Shown: one piece after another, positions 48,625 to 60,727 of the stretch
Layout of the letters: the number at the start of each line of letters is the position of its first letter
How positions within the stretch are numbered: the first letter of the stretch is position 1
DNA from: Pyrenopolyporus hunteri
Lineage: Eukaryota; Ascomycota; Sordariomycetes; Xylariales; Hypoxylaceae
Assembly: GCA_902806595.1 (NCBI GenBank)
Contig: CADCXC010000010.1
Span: 744,001-808,000, forward strand
Direction of reading: 5' to 3'
Length of the DNA: 64,000 bases
Translations under genes and position numbers: made by a program
Notes under the pieces: generated by a model
The model's database searches: none
Seen by the model: only the letters and a program-made list of their open reading frames with translations
Told to the model about the DNA's origin: nothing

Positions 48625-49515
48625 TCAAATCACCGTCATGGCTCGCGACCTCCCCGGGTTCTGCTGCTGCCTCGCCTCGTCCCAGTCCATAAATCCCCAG
48701 ATTCGCTGAATCTTGCCGTCCACGAACTGGTAGGTCGCATGCTCGGTGAACTGGACGGGATGACCATTAACCACGAGCCCTGCGTACTCCTTAACCGGGG
48801 TCCCATTAAATTTCAGCCATACCGCCACACGCTGTGTCTCCTCGTCCGCGATGAGTGTGTGGATCCGCACCTGCAGGTCCGGAATGGCCGTCACCGTGTC
48901 GTCCATGATGCGGCGCGCTAAAGTCTTGTTATTGAGCACCGCCTCCGGCCGATGGACGTAATTTACATAGTCCGTCGCGGTCCGACGGCCGTTGAAGCTG
49001 TCAACGTAGGCTCTTAAAATATCCTCGAGTTTCCCACGAGATAGTCGAATTTTCGTCTCGGGCACCGGGTCCTCGCTGATGAGGTTAGGCGTAAACTCGG
49101 CGTCGGGATTTGCAAGCTGCTTGCGGATGTCGTCGCTGTTCACTGCAAGTACAGTCTTCGACAGCTTCCCGTCGGTGAACCACGCGAAGCCGCGTTCCAC
49201 CATCAAAATATCCCGCCCCTTAGGCTGGTAGCCTAAAAGGGGCATCTGGGGTTTGAATTTGGTCCACGTAGAAAACGATATGCATTGCGTATCCTCGTCG
49301 ACGATGAGGTTGTCCTCGATAACGTGGACGCCCTCTCCCAACTGAGGGATTACATGCTCCCTGACGTGAATTGCCCACGATTCTGGCGTGTATTCTATGC
49401 CATTTTGATTAAAAGTCGAATGCATATAGTTGGTCAAATCGTCCCACCTCTTCTCGTTGACGCACTTCGTCCAACCCCTGATGGTCGCAACTAATTCTGT
49501 AGCGGAGGCAGGCAT
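48625..49515 (-). CDS. Tandem SnoaL-like (NTF2-fold) protein
   Basis: Single exon, 296 residues. Two halves of about 140 residues each read as SnoaL-like/NTF2-fold domains. Each opens with a helix (LVATIRGWTKCVNEKRWDDL; LEDILRAYVDSFNG). Each continues through a region ending in an ISFSTWTKF or VAVWLKFNG strand, and the second ends FTEHATYQFVDGKIQRIWGFMDW. Some members of this fold are polyketide cyclases or isomerases, but many fungal members have no known role. No polyketide synthase or other biosynthetic gene is nearby, so a cyclase role is not supported by context. It lies 408 bp downstream of the HET gene on the same strand. No signal peptide. Confidence 0.75.
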   Translation of the reverse strand: MPASATELVATIRGWTKCVNEKRWDDLTNYMHSTFNQNGIEYTPESWAIHVREHVIPQLGEGVHVIEDNLIVDEDTQCISFSTWTKFKPQMPLLGYQPKGRDILMVERGFAWFTDGKLSKTVLAVNSDDIRKQLANPDAEFTPNLISEDPVPETKIRLSRGKLEDILRAYVDSFNGRRTATDYVNYVHRPEAVLNNKTLARRIMDDTVTAIPDLQVRIHTLIADEETQRVAVWLKFNGTPVKEYAGLVVNGHPVQFTEHATYQFVDGKIQRIWGFMDWDEARQQQNPGRSRAMTVI

Positions 49516-49923
49516 GGCGATAGATTTGTAGCTTGAGTGTTATGTGCGGAAATCATGATGGTGTTGTAAGAATTCGGGGAACTCGAATGTTGAAATGGTT
49601 TCCTCGGGGCTTGGGGGCGAGCGGGATATTCTGATAAAGAATACAACCATCGGCGAACAATTGAAATGTGACGAATAGTTGACCGCCACATGCGCGTCGG
49701 GCACGACCAAAGGACGCTATGCTCCCCTGCGCGCCCGTATGTGCGTGATACACGGTAATAACTCACCTTTTGTTTCGAAGCGATTACGGTAGCTATTGCC
49801 TCTGCTTACGCCCCAGCCAGACCCAGGGCCTACTTCCGGTGTCCTCTCTTTGATCGGAGAATAAAAAGTCAGGAAATGGGCGGTATTTGTCAGCCTAGAA
49901 ACACAAAAAAAGCACCACGTCTA
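49516..49923. other. Short intergenic region between HET and SnoaL-like genes
   Basis: 408 bp holding the 3' end of the HET gene and the upstream region of the SnoaL-like gene. No motif stands out. Confidence 0.5.
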
Positions 49924-51660
49924 CTAATCGGTATTTCCGTAGTGAAAATTCGAGGCAGACGGGCCCGTGGACGGGTCGGCGAAAAATCGCTCTACGAAGA
50001 CTGTCGTCCTATTGAGAAATGTGACCACTAGACAGTGCTGCTCGGACTCCCTGGACGTCTCCATAACCATGTTAATACCTGATGAACCAAGAGAGACGAC
50101 AATCCGGCCGTCGGGGCCACTCAGCATGGGGGTCGGTAGGAGTGACGGAATGATACCGTCCTGGACCTCGTGATTGGTTACCTCCGCCTCGAGACGCATG
50201 ATCTTCAACTTGTCCCAGCCATCTTCCCCTTCCACAACAAAGCTGTACCGGACTTTAGGTGGCTTAGCAGGGGTTTCCTTGGAGGGTGGCGTTTTCAGCC
50301 AGCAGATAATTACAATCTCGACGCTGCCTACGCTGAGGCGTAGATAGCCGAAGAATTTCTTACCGCCGGTGAGAAATGCGGTGAGACCATGGTCAAACGA
50401 TTCACGAGGTATCACATTGACGATTCTGGTAGAGAACTGCCCCCGGAAGTCGAAGACCAGCGCATCGTCGTATTGATCCTGTAGCCTTTGGCTATTCGGC
50501 CATTGAATGGGGAGTTGCTTCATGACGTAGATTCGATGCGGTGGAATGCTAGGGACGCAGTCGTCCGACAAAACGGCGAGGACGTCTGGCTCTCTGCGGA
50601 TATATCCGTCCAGAGTCAATATTAGGTATATTCCGTAGGAAACGCTGCGAGATGCGTCTTCCGGATGGGGCCCAACACAACCCAGCGGCAAGATCAATGT
50701 GTCGTCGGGTGCCTTGTACAGCTGGACGCCGTCAAGGCGAAGACCCTTGTTCGTGACGGCGAATTCATTTCGGAGATTGCTGCGGCCACTATCGCGCGCC
50801 AGCTCCCGAAATGCCACGAATTCGCACGGGTGTGTGGCGAAGATGCCACGATACTTGTCGAATAGGGAAGAGGCGTAACCTGGTTGCGTGGTCCACGCGA
50901 ACAGAGACAAGTCGTTCGTCTGCTTGCAGATCTCCTCTTGAAGTCGGAGGAACGCCTTGCTCCCCTCGCCGTATAACATTGGCATATTGATCTCGAAGAT
51001 GCCGAGCAGGCAATACGCCATATCCTCGGGCCGCGAAGTCTCTCTTTCGGCGGCCCACCGCATCCGCGTGGCGACTGGCGCCGACCAGATTAGATAGCCG
51101 TGCTTTAGGAACACGGGGTCGATCCCGGTAATATTGGATACTGTGTCTCGGAGCCACGAATCTTTGGTGCCGATGAAATCCCAATTCCCGTCGTAGAACT
51201 CGACTATCCTCGGGGCAAGTAGCTCTTGGAGCGTCCAACCTCTCGAAAACCATTTGCATCCTTTCAATCGCTTGCGAATAATACTCTTATACAGGTCCAG
51301 CGGACCATCAGCAGGGCTACCCGGTTCGACGGCCATGTCGGAGAGGTAGACGAAGCACACGTGGGCCTGCTGGTACCATCTAAACATAGAGTTGATGGCC
51401 TCGGAGAGTTCGGCGCTGCTGGTCTTGTCGATACAGCAAGTGTCTACCCAAGCGTATTCCAACATGTATTTCTCCCTGGCCAATTGGCAGCTCTTCTCGA
51501 TCTTGGCGAACCCAGGCAAGTCGCGGGCCGACGTGCGGTCTGAGAACTGTTGGAACGACATTTCCTCGGGTCCCCACGTGTGCGACAAGACTGCGTAAGA
51601 ACCCTCGCGAGGGTTGGCGAAGTACTTTAGCTCCAGGCTGTCGGTGTTGATCAGCCACAT
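49924..51660 (-). CDS. HET-domain protein (heterokaryon incompatibility type)
   Basis: Single exon, 578 residues. The HET domain fills the first half with its three conserved blocks in order: YAVLSHTWG (22-30), AWVDTCCIDK (70-79) and WFSRGWTLQELLAP (about 137-150). The usual downstream segment RPEDMAYCLLGIFEINMPML and YGEGSKAFLRLQEEI follows. The C-terminal 300 residues show no repeat (WD40, ankyrin) or NACHT motor that I recognise. HET domains trigger cell death in non-self recognition between fungal strains in the cases studied, but most family members are untested. No stop or frameshift is present, so the gene looks intact. Confidence 0.88.
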   Translation of the reverse strand: MWLINTDSLELKYFANPREGSYAVLSHTWGPEEMSFQQFSDRTSARDLPGFAKIEKSCQLAREKYMLEYAWVDTCCIDKTSSAELSEAINSMFRWYQQAHVCFVYLSDMAVEPGSPADGPLDLYKSIIRKRLKGCKWFSRGWTLQELLAPRIVEFYDGNWDFIGTKDSWLRDTVSNITGIDPVFLKHGYLIWSAPVATRMRWAAERETSRPEDMAYCLLGIFEINMPMLYGEGSKAFLRLQEEICKQTNDLSLFAWTTQPGYASSLFDKYRGIFATHPCEFVAFRELARDSGRSNLRNEFAVTNKGLRLDGVQLYKAPDDTLILPLGCVGPHPEDASRSVSYGIYLILTLDGYIRREPDVLAVLSDDCVPSIPPHRIYVMKQLPIQWPNSQRLQDQYDDALVFDFRGQFSTRIVNVIPRESFDHGLTAFLTGGKKFFGYLRLSVGSVEIVIICWLKTPPSKETPAKPPKVRYSFVVEGEDGWDKLKIMRLEAEVTNHEVQDGIIPSLLPTPMLSGPDGRIVVSLGSSGINMVMETSRESEQHCLVVTFLNRTTVFVERFFADPSTGPSASNFHYGNTD

Positions 51661-52679
51661 CTTTTCTACACTTTACTTGCTGGCCGGGTCCCCTTAATGG
51701 TAAAATGGTATTCTACGTAGATGATAGTATTCACACTAAATATAATATAGGGGTCGAGTCTGTATTTCGTAGAGTGATTTTAAGTCACACCAGGCTATGG
51801 GATAGCAGGGTAATAATAACCTCAGTAGGTAGGTAGTAAGCCTATTAGGCTGACCACATCTATCTACGCCTCCGAATTTGGGTCTATCGTCCATCATCCG
51901 ACAGTAGGCAAATTTCCAGCATACCGACTTTCTTTCCATATGACCTTTGACCGAACAGTTTGCAAGGACAACGAGGCGAATGTATAATATATACAGACGT
52001 CACCTGTCCGCTTTCTACCCTATCTTATATACATTCTGGATGTTGAGTTAGGCGAGGTGGTAGTGACAGCGTTGGAGTGGGATGCAATAAGAGACCAGTT
52101 ATAGGTGATACAACCGAGTTAATGAGCGATAGTATCGCTAATATACTTGTAAGTCTCGATATAATTTGCCAGGGTTGAATGAGGCTCGAGTCTATTCCGG
52201 AATTCTGCCTTATAGCCTGCATCGCTAGTATACATGTAGGTAGTATTCCCGTGTAAGCCCAACTGTTGACGGCGGATGTGAGGTACGTACCCGTCCCTTA
52301 CCTACATGTAGTCATACTCTGATATATGTATATGTAACGGCGTGTTCGGCGTTCAATATATATAACGTGCTACAGATATATGTAGCGAAATGTATCATAG
52401 GCATTTAATATGTGCCTATCTACTGTGCTAAGGATGTAATTCAACTACACGGTTTGAATCAGTAAAGAAGCTTACTATGTAGATGCCCATCAAGTATGAG
52501 ATCAGGTGCTCCTCTTAGGGGGTGATGTCATGCCGAGCCCCGCTAAACGTAAATTAGTGGAACCCCATCCAGGGCCCAAACGGCCTGAACTGGTGCGCCT
52601 CTTTCCTTTGAGCTTATCCGATACCGACCTAACCTATAATCTAGGAAGCTTCCTATCTTTACTCTTAGCTCCTAAGAAA
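51661..52679. other. Divergent intergenic region
   Basis: Separates the divergent HET gene (-) and fasciclin gene (+), so it should hold both promoters. TACATGTAGG and TATATGTA motifs occur near 52229-52385. An open frame extends upstream of the fasciclin start to 52506 but lacks features of a protein start. Confidence 0.5.
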
Positions 52680-53431
52680 ATGAGACCTTTAGCAGTATAC
52701 TGCCTATCACTGCTAGCCGCGACAGCATCAACCGAACTCGTCGCTCTCCCGTACGGCATCCGTTTAAAACCTACCGCCCAACAGCCCCTCATGGACTCCG
52801 TCGGTCCCGTCATGCCACCGTCCCCCGACCAGCCGTCCGACTCGAAGCCGCCGGGCCAACAACCACCATCCCAAGGCGGCGGCGGCAGCGGCGGCGGGGT
52901 GCTCATCTCGGACGTCATGGGGCGCGACCGCAGCATCAACGTGTTCGCGGGGTTCGCGCGGGACTTCGCGGGGGTGTCGGCGCGGCTGGACGACGCGGGG
53001 CGCAACAGCACCGTGCTCGCGCCGCGCAACGCGGCCGTCGAGGCGCTGCCGCGCAAGCCCTGGGAGGACCCGCGCGACTACGACGCCCTGGGCGCGCACG
53101 CGTACGAGGGCGCGGACGGGAGGGCCAGGGCGGACCGGAACCTTAGGCGGTTCGTCGAGGCGCACGTGGTGGCGGCGAGCCCCTGGAAGGAGGGCGAGAG
53201 GGCGAGGACGTTGCTGGAGGGCGATAGGGAGGTTTGGTGGGAGGTGAAGGATGGGGTTAGGGTGGTGAGTTTGTGTCTGAGTGTTTAGGCGCTGGGTTTG
53301 ATATGGCGAATATACTAACCTGCTGGTGTTATCCTTAGATTCAACCGGATGGCATCGAGGTCGATAGCGTTGCGAGCCGGGTTGGGAATGGCGAGTTGTG
53401 GATCTTGAAGGGAGTGCGGAATTACGCTTGA
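52680..53431 (+). CDS. Secreted fasciclin (FAS1)-domain protein
   Basis: Two exons, 52680-53264 and 53339-53431, give 225 residues. The chosen ATG opens a signal peptide (MRPLAVYCLSLLAATAS). A Pro/Ser/Gly-rich linker lies at about 38-75. The FAS1 domain follows, with LISDVMGRDRSINVFAGF, the NSTVLAPRNAAVEALP block (the FAS1 H1-like segment) and the terminal IEVDSVASRV and LWILKGVRNYA strands supplied by exon 2. The intron (74 nt) has an ACTAAC branch site. Fungal members are small secreted or vacuolar proteins thought to act in adhesion; the role is not known. The 52.8-53.2 kb segment is very GC rich. Confidence 0.82.
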
Positions 53432-54716
53432 GTGTTGGGGTCTGGACGAATACTAGGGTGGAGTATTTGATATTTACTGCAAGGACTTATTGGTGAAAGT
53501 GTAGTTGATAAGGGACCCTATTTCAGGCAAGTTCGACCGACTATTTTACACAACGGGACCATGGATATTGTATTTGGTAATCACGAGAGCCTTGGGATGA
53601 TTTATGCCTAAGATATCTTAAGTCCCCGTTATACATGAGGCTGGGCTAGGTTTCTTATAATTGGTTCCGGCCAGGTAGCTAGGAGGTGGAGTTTTGGTTA
53701 GTTGCGATTAATTAATTAGTATGGATAGCCCTTGTATAACTCGGTGTTTGGAATCTTTGCTAGATCTATAAGTTGATTTTAGCGAATACCTATTTTATTG
53801 AGATGTGCCTAACTTAACCTAACTATAAAATGGCTGGTTATCCTACGATCTGGAGTGATTGTTACTTGAATCTTCTGATATAGGCCGATGGATGGCTGTG
53901 ACCGTGTCAAGGAGTTTGGGATATTGATATTCGATGATGGCGACTTACAGTTGTCCTTGGTGTACGAATTGTAACAAGGGTACGTGTACCTCCTAATATG
54001 GGGGATGTCTTTTCCTTTAGGTGCCTACCTAGGTACATGTACCTAGGGTATAGTTATACTTGTACTCAGCTGCGTAACGAGTCGAGTATCTTCTATGTTT
54101 CGGTTGCTCCATGATAGGGTACCTGAGGTAGGTATATGATAATGTATTATCTAGGCGTTCGTACTATTCCCGGGCCGTCAAGTGCATTGAATGTAAGAAA
54201 ATGAGGTACCCGAACCTTCGCCGGAAGCTAAACTCAATTCGGGGTAATGATGAGTACGCGCCTATGTGGGTAGGTACCTGCCTATGCTGTAATACCCCCT
54301 TATCTCCATGTGACTGGGCCGATAAAATAAAACCGGGGCGCTTGCTTGTTATCGCGCCGCTGATCGCACGGCCGAAAGTGTTCCCAAGCTGTCGCGGCTT
54401 GATCTCATCCAGCTTTTCAATCTCTCACCAGAAAATCTGTTATCTTTCCCCAAACATTGCGCTTCTGTTTCTCTATACATAAACAGTATCCATGTAGAAA
54501 GTAGGTATATACCCATTTCCAAATACTTGGATTTTATCCCCTTCCCTTTTGTTCGCTGGATGCCTGCTTTGGTCTCGGTCCAGCAGCCGACTGTTTCTCT
54601 CCTGACTTGCTTCGTCGGGGGAGTTTCCGCTCGTAGCGACGCGCGCAATTCAGCACAACATAAACAATCATTTTGACTAACATTTCCGACTGATAGATCT
54701 GCGATTTTGATGCGAA
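53432..54716. other. Intergenic, upstream of SIN3
   Basis: 3' flank of the fasciclin gene and promoter/5' UTR of SIN3, both on the plus strand. A perfect 20-bp palindrome is at 54028-54047. ACCTGAGGTAGGTA-type motifs lie near 54121-54135. Confidence 0.5.
54028..54047. repeat. Perfect 20-bp palindrome CCTAGGTACATGTACCTAGG
   Basis: Each half pairs fully with the other across the ACATGT centre. It belongs to the ACCT/AGGT motif family and lies about 670 bp upstream of the SIN3 start. Confidence 0.85.
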
Positions 54717-57700
54717 ATGAATTCTCACCCTGAGGATATGTCGCACCGCGACCGCGAGTCGGCCGAACGACACCAAAGAGAGCAGTTCCCTGCTGGTACC
54801 CCTCGTCAGAGCAATACCGCGTCCCTTCAGATCCATCAGCCTGTTGCCTCGCGACTCCCAGGTGCTATCCATAGTCCTGGAGGCCTCTTGGCCACTCACG
54901 GCGGCTCGGGACCTATCCCTCTCGGCGCTCCCTCAGGCCCCGTAAACTCGTTCGGCGGTCCAGTACAAGGAGATTCGAACCGCCCCCTTCCGCACAACGC
55001 CCAGAATGCATCGAACCAAATGTTTGGAGCTATAGGCGGCCATAACCAGGGCCCTTCAGGCTCCTCTGGCCCTTCGGGGCACTTATTCGGCGGTCCATTA
55101 CAACAAGAAGGCAACCGGGCTTCGCAGGGTATACCATTCGGCGGTAATGGAACTGGGATGCCAGGGAGCCATCCGATGCCTAGCGGCGGCGCTGGCGGCA
55201 TGCCTCAAGGGCAGCAACCTATACTTAATGTAAGTCATATATACCCTATCAAGCTATTGTCTATCATGTTAGGAGATCGTCCTACAGGAGACTCACACTG
55301 GCGTTTTCGCGTTCGCCGTCTCTTTATGTGGGACGGGTACCTGCTGTTGCTTTAGTCGGTGGACACATCTGCTTTTGTGCTTTATATATACCTAACTACC
55401 TGCCTTTTCATCCCACTCTCTTCGCACATTTCCTAGAGCTCCTACAAATATTTCCATAAGAGCCAAGTCATCGGGCCCTCCAACTCTGATTACATCGACC
55501 TTCAACTACATATACGCCCTGATATCTACTCCCGTTTACTCGCTAATGTATAGTCTGCGCAGGACGCTCTCAGCTACTTAGATCAGGTTAAGGTGCAGTT
55601 TGCTGACCAGCCTGACGTTTACAATAAGTTCCTCGACATCATGAAAGACTTCAAGAGCCAAACGTAGGTCTACGCTGAGACATGCTTGGAAGAAGAGTGT
55701 ATACGCTAACATGAGGGCTAGTATTGATACGCCGGGCGTCATCAACCGTGTGTCGGAACTTTTCGCGGGACATCCAACTCTTATCCAGGGCTTTAACACG
55801 TTTCTCCCACCAGGATACAGGATCGAATGCGGTGCAGGCAACGACCCTAATACCATTCGCGTGACGACGCCGATGGGAACGACTGTCCAGTCAATTACGG
55901 GTAGGGCTAATCAAGGTGACGGTGCACATGGTCAGCCTGGATCGAACGGGCCTTTTTTCAACCACCGTGCTGGTAACTGGCAACAGCAGCATCCGCAGCC
56001 GCAGCACAGCATCGAAAGCCCTGAGGCCTCGTTCAGCGCACCCGTGGCGAATGGTCCAAGCTTATTCGGAACTGGCCAGGCTCAGAGTTCAGCATTTGAG
56101 GGTCCGAGTGCCGCAGCTCAACAACATCGTGGTACATCCCAGGTGCAAAATAATTCTACCACGCCAAACGCACCCACCACTCGCAACGCCCTTACACCAA
56201 CGCCGGGTGGCTCGCAAGGAGGTCCTAATAGTAGCAGCCAGCAGGCAAACATGGAAAAGCGTGGACCGGTGGAATTCAATCACGCTATCAGCTACGTGAA
56301 TAAAATCAAGGTGAGAAGATTTACGACCGTCGCATAGACAAACAGACTTTAGCCCCGCAAAAATTTGCACAATAGCATATGCGCTCAAGCTAAAAAAACA
56401 ACTACTAACTCGTGCACATAGAATCGGTTCCAGGATAAACCCGAAATCTACAAGCAGTTCCTCGAGATCCTGCAGACCTATCAGCGAGAGCAGAAACCCA
56501 TCCAAGACGTCTACGCCCAAGTCACCACTCTCTTCAACACTGCCCCCGACCTGCTCGAAGACTTCAAGCAATTTCTGCCTGAGTCTGCGGCATCGAATAA
56601 ACCGAACGGCGCAAAATCCGAAGACGTCTTCGCGATGACGGGCCTGACCCAAACCACGCCGCAACCCGGCCACAATATGAGAGACGGACAAAAGATGCCT
56701 CCGGTAGGCAACTTTGCTCCTCCAGCCAGCGCGAGCAAAGATAGCAAAAAGCGCCCTCGCAACGAGAAGCAACCCGCGCCCGCCGCGCCTCCGATGGTAG
56801 ACAGTCCAGCTCCGGGACCGCGCTCGATACCTGGCGTAGGCCCTGCAAGCAAGCGACCGAAGCTCAACCATAAACCTCTGCCGGCGGACGTGCAATCTAT
56901 CGAGCCCTCGCTCACTCCCGTCCTTCCCGAGCCACTCCCCCCAACCTCGTCGGCAAACGCGACGGCTGACGAATTGGGCTTTTTCGAGAAGGTCAAGAAG
57001 TATATTGGAAACCGATCTACCATGAACGAGTTCCTGAAACTATGCAACATGTACTCGCAGAGCTTGATCGACACTAATGATCTCGTTCACAAGTCTAGCC
57101 AGTTCATTGGTGGCAATCCGGAGCTTATCGGGTGGTTCAAGAATTTCGTAGGATACGAGGGCCTCGACGAGATCATCGAGAACAGGCCTCGGCCGCCTAC
57201 GGAGAAGGTCTCGCTGAGCAACTGCCGAGCCGTCGGCCCAAGTTACAGACTACTACCTCGCAGGGTAAGTCACGTTACTAACTCTTAAATTGAAACTGCC
57301 AACTAACAGCACTGTAATAGGAAAAACTGAAGCCCTGTGGCGGTCGGGACGAGATGTGCAATGCTGTTCTCAACGACGAGTGGGCATCACATCCGACCTG
57401 GGCCTCAGAAGACTCGGGCTTCGTCGCCCATCGAAAGAACGCCTTCGAGGAGGGCCTGCACCGGATTGAAGAGGAGCGGCATGATTACGACTTTAATATC
57501 GAAGCCAACGTCAAATGCATACAGCTTCTAGAGCCGATTGCCCAGCAAATGCTGAACTTGACCCCCCAGGAACGGGAGACGTTCCAGATGCCGGCAGGTC
57601 TTGGAGGCTCTAGCACGTCTATCTTCAAGCGTGTGCTGAAGAAAATCTACGGCAATGAGAAAGGCCTCGATGTCGTTAGCGACATGTTTACTGATCCTTT

Positions 57701-59640
57701 CTCTGTCGTCCCGGTTGTCCTTGCGCGACTCAAGCAGAAGGATGAAGAATGGCGATTCACGCAGCGAGAGTGGGAGAAGGTGTGGCAAGCACAGACGGAG
57801 ATTATGCATCTCAAAAGTCTTGACCACATGGGTATCCAAGTCAAGCAGAATGACAAGCGAAACCTCTCTGCTAAGCATCTTGTGGACGTCATCAAGACGA
57901 AGCACGAGGAGCAGCGACGCCTACGCAGCTCAAAGAATAAGGTCCCTCGATATCAGTTCTCGTACGAACTAAGCGACCAGGAAGTCATTTTGGATCTACT
58001 ACGATTCATGGTCCTCTACGGTACAAACAACGGCCACCACAGTGCTTCTGAGAAGGAACGTATCGTCGAATTCTTCGAATGGTTCATCCCACGATTCTTC
58101 GAACTCCCCGAGGAGAAGGTGCAGGACCGACTCCACGATATCGACCGAGAGTCGGGCGAGGAAGATGCGGAGGACCAGCTTCCTGCTGAGCTGACCAATG
58201 GTCGCTCTCGACGCAACGGCAAGAGATCTGACTTGCTCCGTGGCGTGTTGGATCCTGGTCGTAACGGTGCCAAAACCAGGAACCAAAAGGAGGACAGCGC
58301 GGCCTCTGGTAGCAAAGAGACCACGCCGGATGCCGGGTCCGCGAATGAAGAAGAGATGGCGGATGCCCCAGAGGATTCCATACCCGCCGAGCAGTCAAAC
58401 GAACGGTGGTTGCCTATTGTGCCTCGAGCGACGGTTGTCAAGGGCGACAATCCGCTTCTGGACGCTGATGGCGAGTTGAAAGCTGATGGCTTCTTCCCTC
58501 GCCCATGGTACAACTTCTTCTGCAACCAGACAATCTACGTCTTCTTCACTGTCTTCCAGACTCTATACAAGCGTCTTAAGGATGTCAAGGACAGCAAGGA
58601 TAGCGTTTCCGAAGAAATCACTCGATCGAAGAGCAAGAAGCCTGCAAAGGAGCTTGGTATTGCCGTCAACGAGCTCAACTACTTTGACGAGAACGACCCG
58701 GCCTCCTTCTGGCCCAAGACGGTTGAGCTCATCGAGGACTATATTACCGGAGAGATTGATGAGAACCGCTACCAGGAAGTGCTCCGACATTATTACCTTA
58801 AGAAGGGTTGGACTCTGTATACGATCCAGGACCTCCTGAAGACGCTGTGCCGTCTTTCTCTGACCTGCACCAGTCCCGATTCGAAGGAGAAGACGCCGGA
58901 CCTCATCAACCACTTCCTAAACAGTCGTCTCAATGAGGAGACCAGCTACCAGACTGAGATTAGCGCGCGGAAGTTTGCCGAGAAGTGCATTAAGGATGGC
59001 GACATGTTCGTGATTTGCTGGGTAAGTAGCACAATGAATCTCACCTTTTCAGCTCCTAATATCACCCCAGTTCCCGCAGAAGCGTGAAGCCACCGTCCGC
59101 TGGTTACAACGCGACGAGACGACGTTCTACATGGACGAGATGGAACTCCGCGAACGATGGCAATACTATATCTCTTCATACATGCGCGTGGAGCCTACCG
59201 AAGGGGTGCCTCGGTCCCGTCTTCAGAAAACGGTTCTCGCTCGCAACCTACCTTCGAACGATGCCGATTCGGATGATGGCAACGCACCGAAGCCACTTGT
59301 GTACAACGAAGGCCTAGTCCTTCGCATCTGCCTCAACTCCAACAAAATAGTTTGGGAGAAAGGCACTTCCGAGTTCTTTGTTTATTCGACTCAGCCTGAG
59401 GATGAGAAAGAAAGGGCAGCGGCTGAAGAGCACCGCCAGGCTGTCACCGAGCATCGCGAGCAACGATTCCGAGAGAAGATGGTGATGAACAACGCTTGGA
59501 TGCGCGGTATGAGCCAGGATGAGGTCCAGAAGGTCAACGAGGGCTTCCAGAAGTGGCTTAAGGACGGGGTCCTCCCTGGCACTAACTCGAGCGTTCGAGT
59601 TGACGATGGTGCTAGCGAGAACATGGAAGGGGTTGAGTAG
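54717..59640 (+). CDS. sin3: SIN3 transcriptional co-repressor, scaffold of the Rpd3 histone deacetylase complex
   Basis: Six exons, 54717-55229, 55563-55663, 55722-56310, 56422-57264, 57321-59021 and 59071-59640, give 1438 residues. The first 170 residues are Gly/Pro/Ser/Gln rich. Three paired amphipathic helix domains follow: PAH1 at 172-240 (ALSYLDQVKVQFADQPDVY), PAH2 at about 391-457 (ISYVNKIKNRFQDKPEIYKQ) and PAH3 at 584-647 (FFEKVKKYIGNRSTMNEFL). The histone deacetylase interaction domain begins near 668 with SNCRAVGPSYRLLP and continues through the CNAVLNDEWASHPTW block. The C-terminal Sin3 domain spans roughly 1050-1300. The protein acts in the nucleus, bridging DNA-binding repressors to Rpd3. 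The 333-nt first intron is long for this genome; the others are 49-111 nt. Confidence 0.93.
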
Positions 59641-60727
59641 GCCATCAACCGCCTCTGCATCCCTCCTTGGTAGGAGCCTTGGTAGGAGCCTAGGGCCAAT
59701 TACCTAGGCAAGGGCCGCTGTGGAATTTGTTCACGCATTTGCATAAAGACAGGCAGACGGCATCACGATCGGCGTTGGAGGCGTTGAGCCTCCTCACGAG
59801 GAGGGGGGAGTTTCTTTTTTTTCCCTCTACACTGTTAGGGCTGGTCCTTTTTACCATTTTTTATTCCCTATCGGATACGCAATTCGATACTTGCAAGGAC
59901 GAACATAGCTAAGCTGCTGCATACGATCATGGAAGAGCTGCGAATGAAGACTGCGAAGAGCTGGATAGGATAGATCATGTCTTGCAACACCCTTCGACTA
60001 CCTACCTGGTACCTACCCTAGGTAGTCGTTACTTCGTCCTGGCTTTTTTTCTTCTGTTGCTTATTTGGCTTGTTTCCTGTTAATTGTACTATAAGATCCG
60101 CGATGACGCCAAATATGACCGCATTCATGTATTGGTGCTCCCGTGATACCTCGAAAGGTTGTGATTTATATAGTAGTGACCGGTCAACTTTTATGTACCC
60201 AGCGAACAAGAAAACAAAATTATTAAAAAAAAAAACTCATAATATCATTATGATGGAAATAATGCTGTCTACTAGGTGTACTATAACCCTCACGATATGG
60301 GGAATACGTAAAATGCCAACTTCTAGGCCTTCATTTTCATTTTCCGTAGTTGGGGATTTGAAGTCGTAGTATTACTACTACCTAACCAAAGTAGGTGCGT
60401 AGCTTACGCATTAAATCTCAGTATCGCCATCTTCAAACAACGAAAGTCATATCCTAAGTGTCTTTTACTTTAGTCACCGCTCTTCTTTCTCTATTCAGCT
60501 GTTCGCTCATAAGTCATCTAGGTACACGCAGTAACACTTCAACAGAGCAGCAACATAACAGCAACATGGCAGACATTATATATGTCGGTACCTAAGGCAG
60601 GTACCTAGATGGTAGGTAGGTAGGCGGCTAGTGGGAATAATAAAATACCACACGTCCGTCCCTCTCATATCCGAGAATCCCTCTTCGGACGAGCTGCCAC
60701 GTCGATGCCCTCGTCGCTATCATGTAG
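59641..60727. other. Intergenic between convergent genes
   Basis: 3' flanks of SIN3 (+) and ERG10 (-). A duplicated GGTAGGAGCCT lies at 59669-59691. ACCTGGTACCTACCCTAGGTAG and related repeats occur near 60003-60022 and 60590-60628. No gene is supported. Confidence 0.5.

Noticed and set aside
52506..52679. Upstream in-frame extension of the fasciclin gene
   Set aside because: It would bury the signal peptide that begins at 52680.
48625..53431. A secondary-metabolite cluster around the SnoaL-like gene
   Set aside because: No synthase, tailoring oxidase, cluster regulator or exporter is present nearby.
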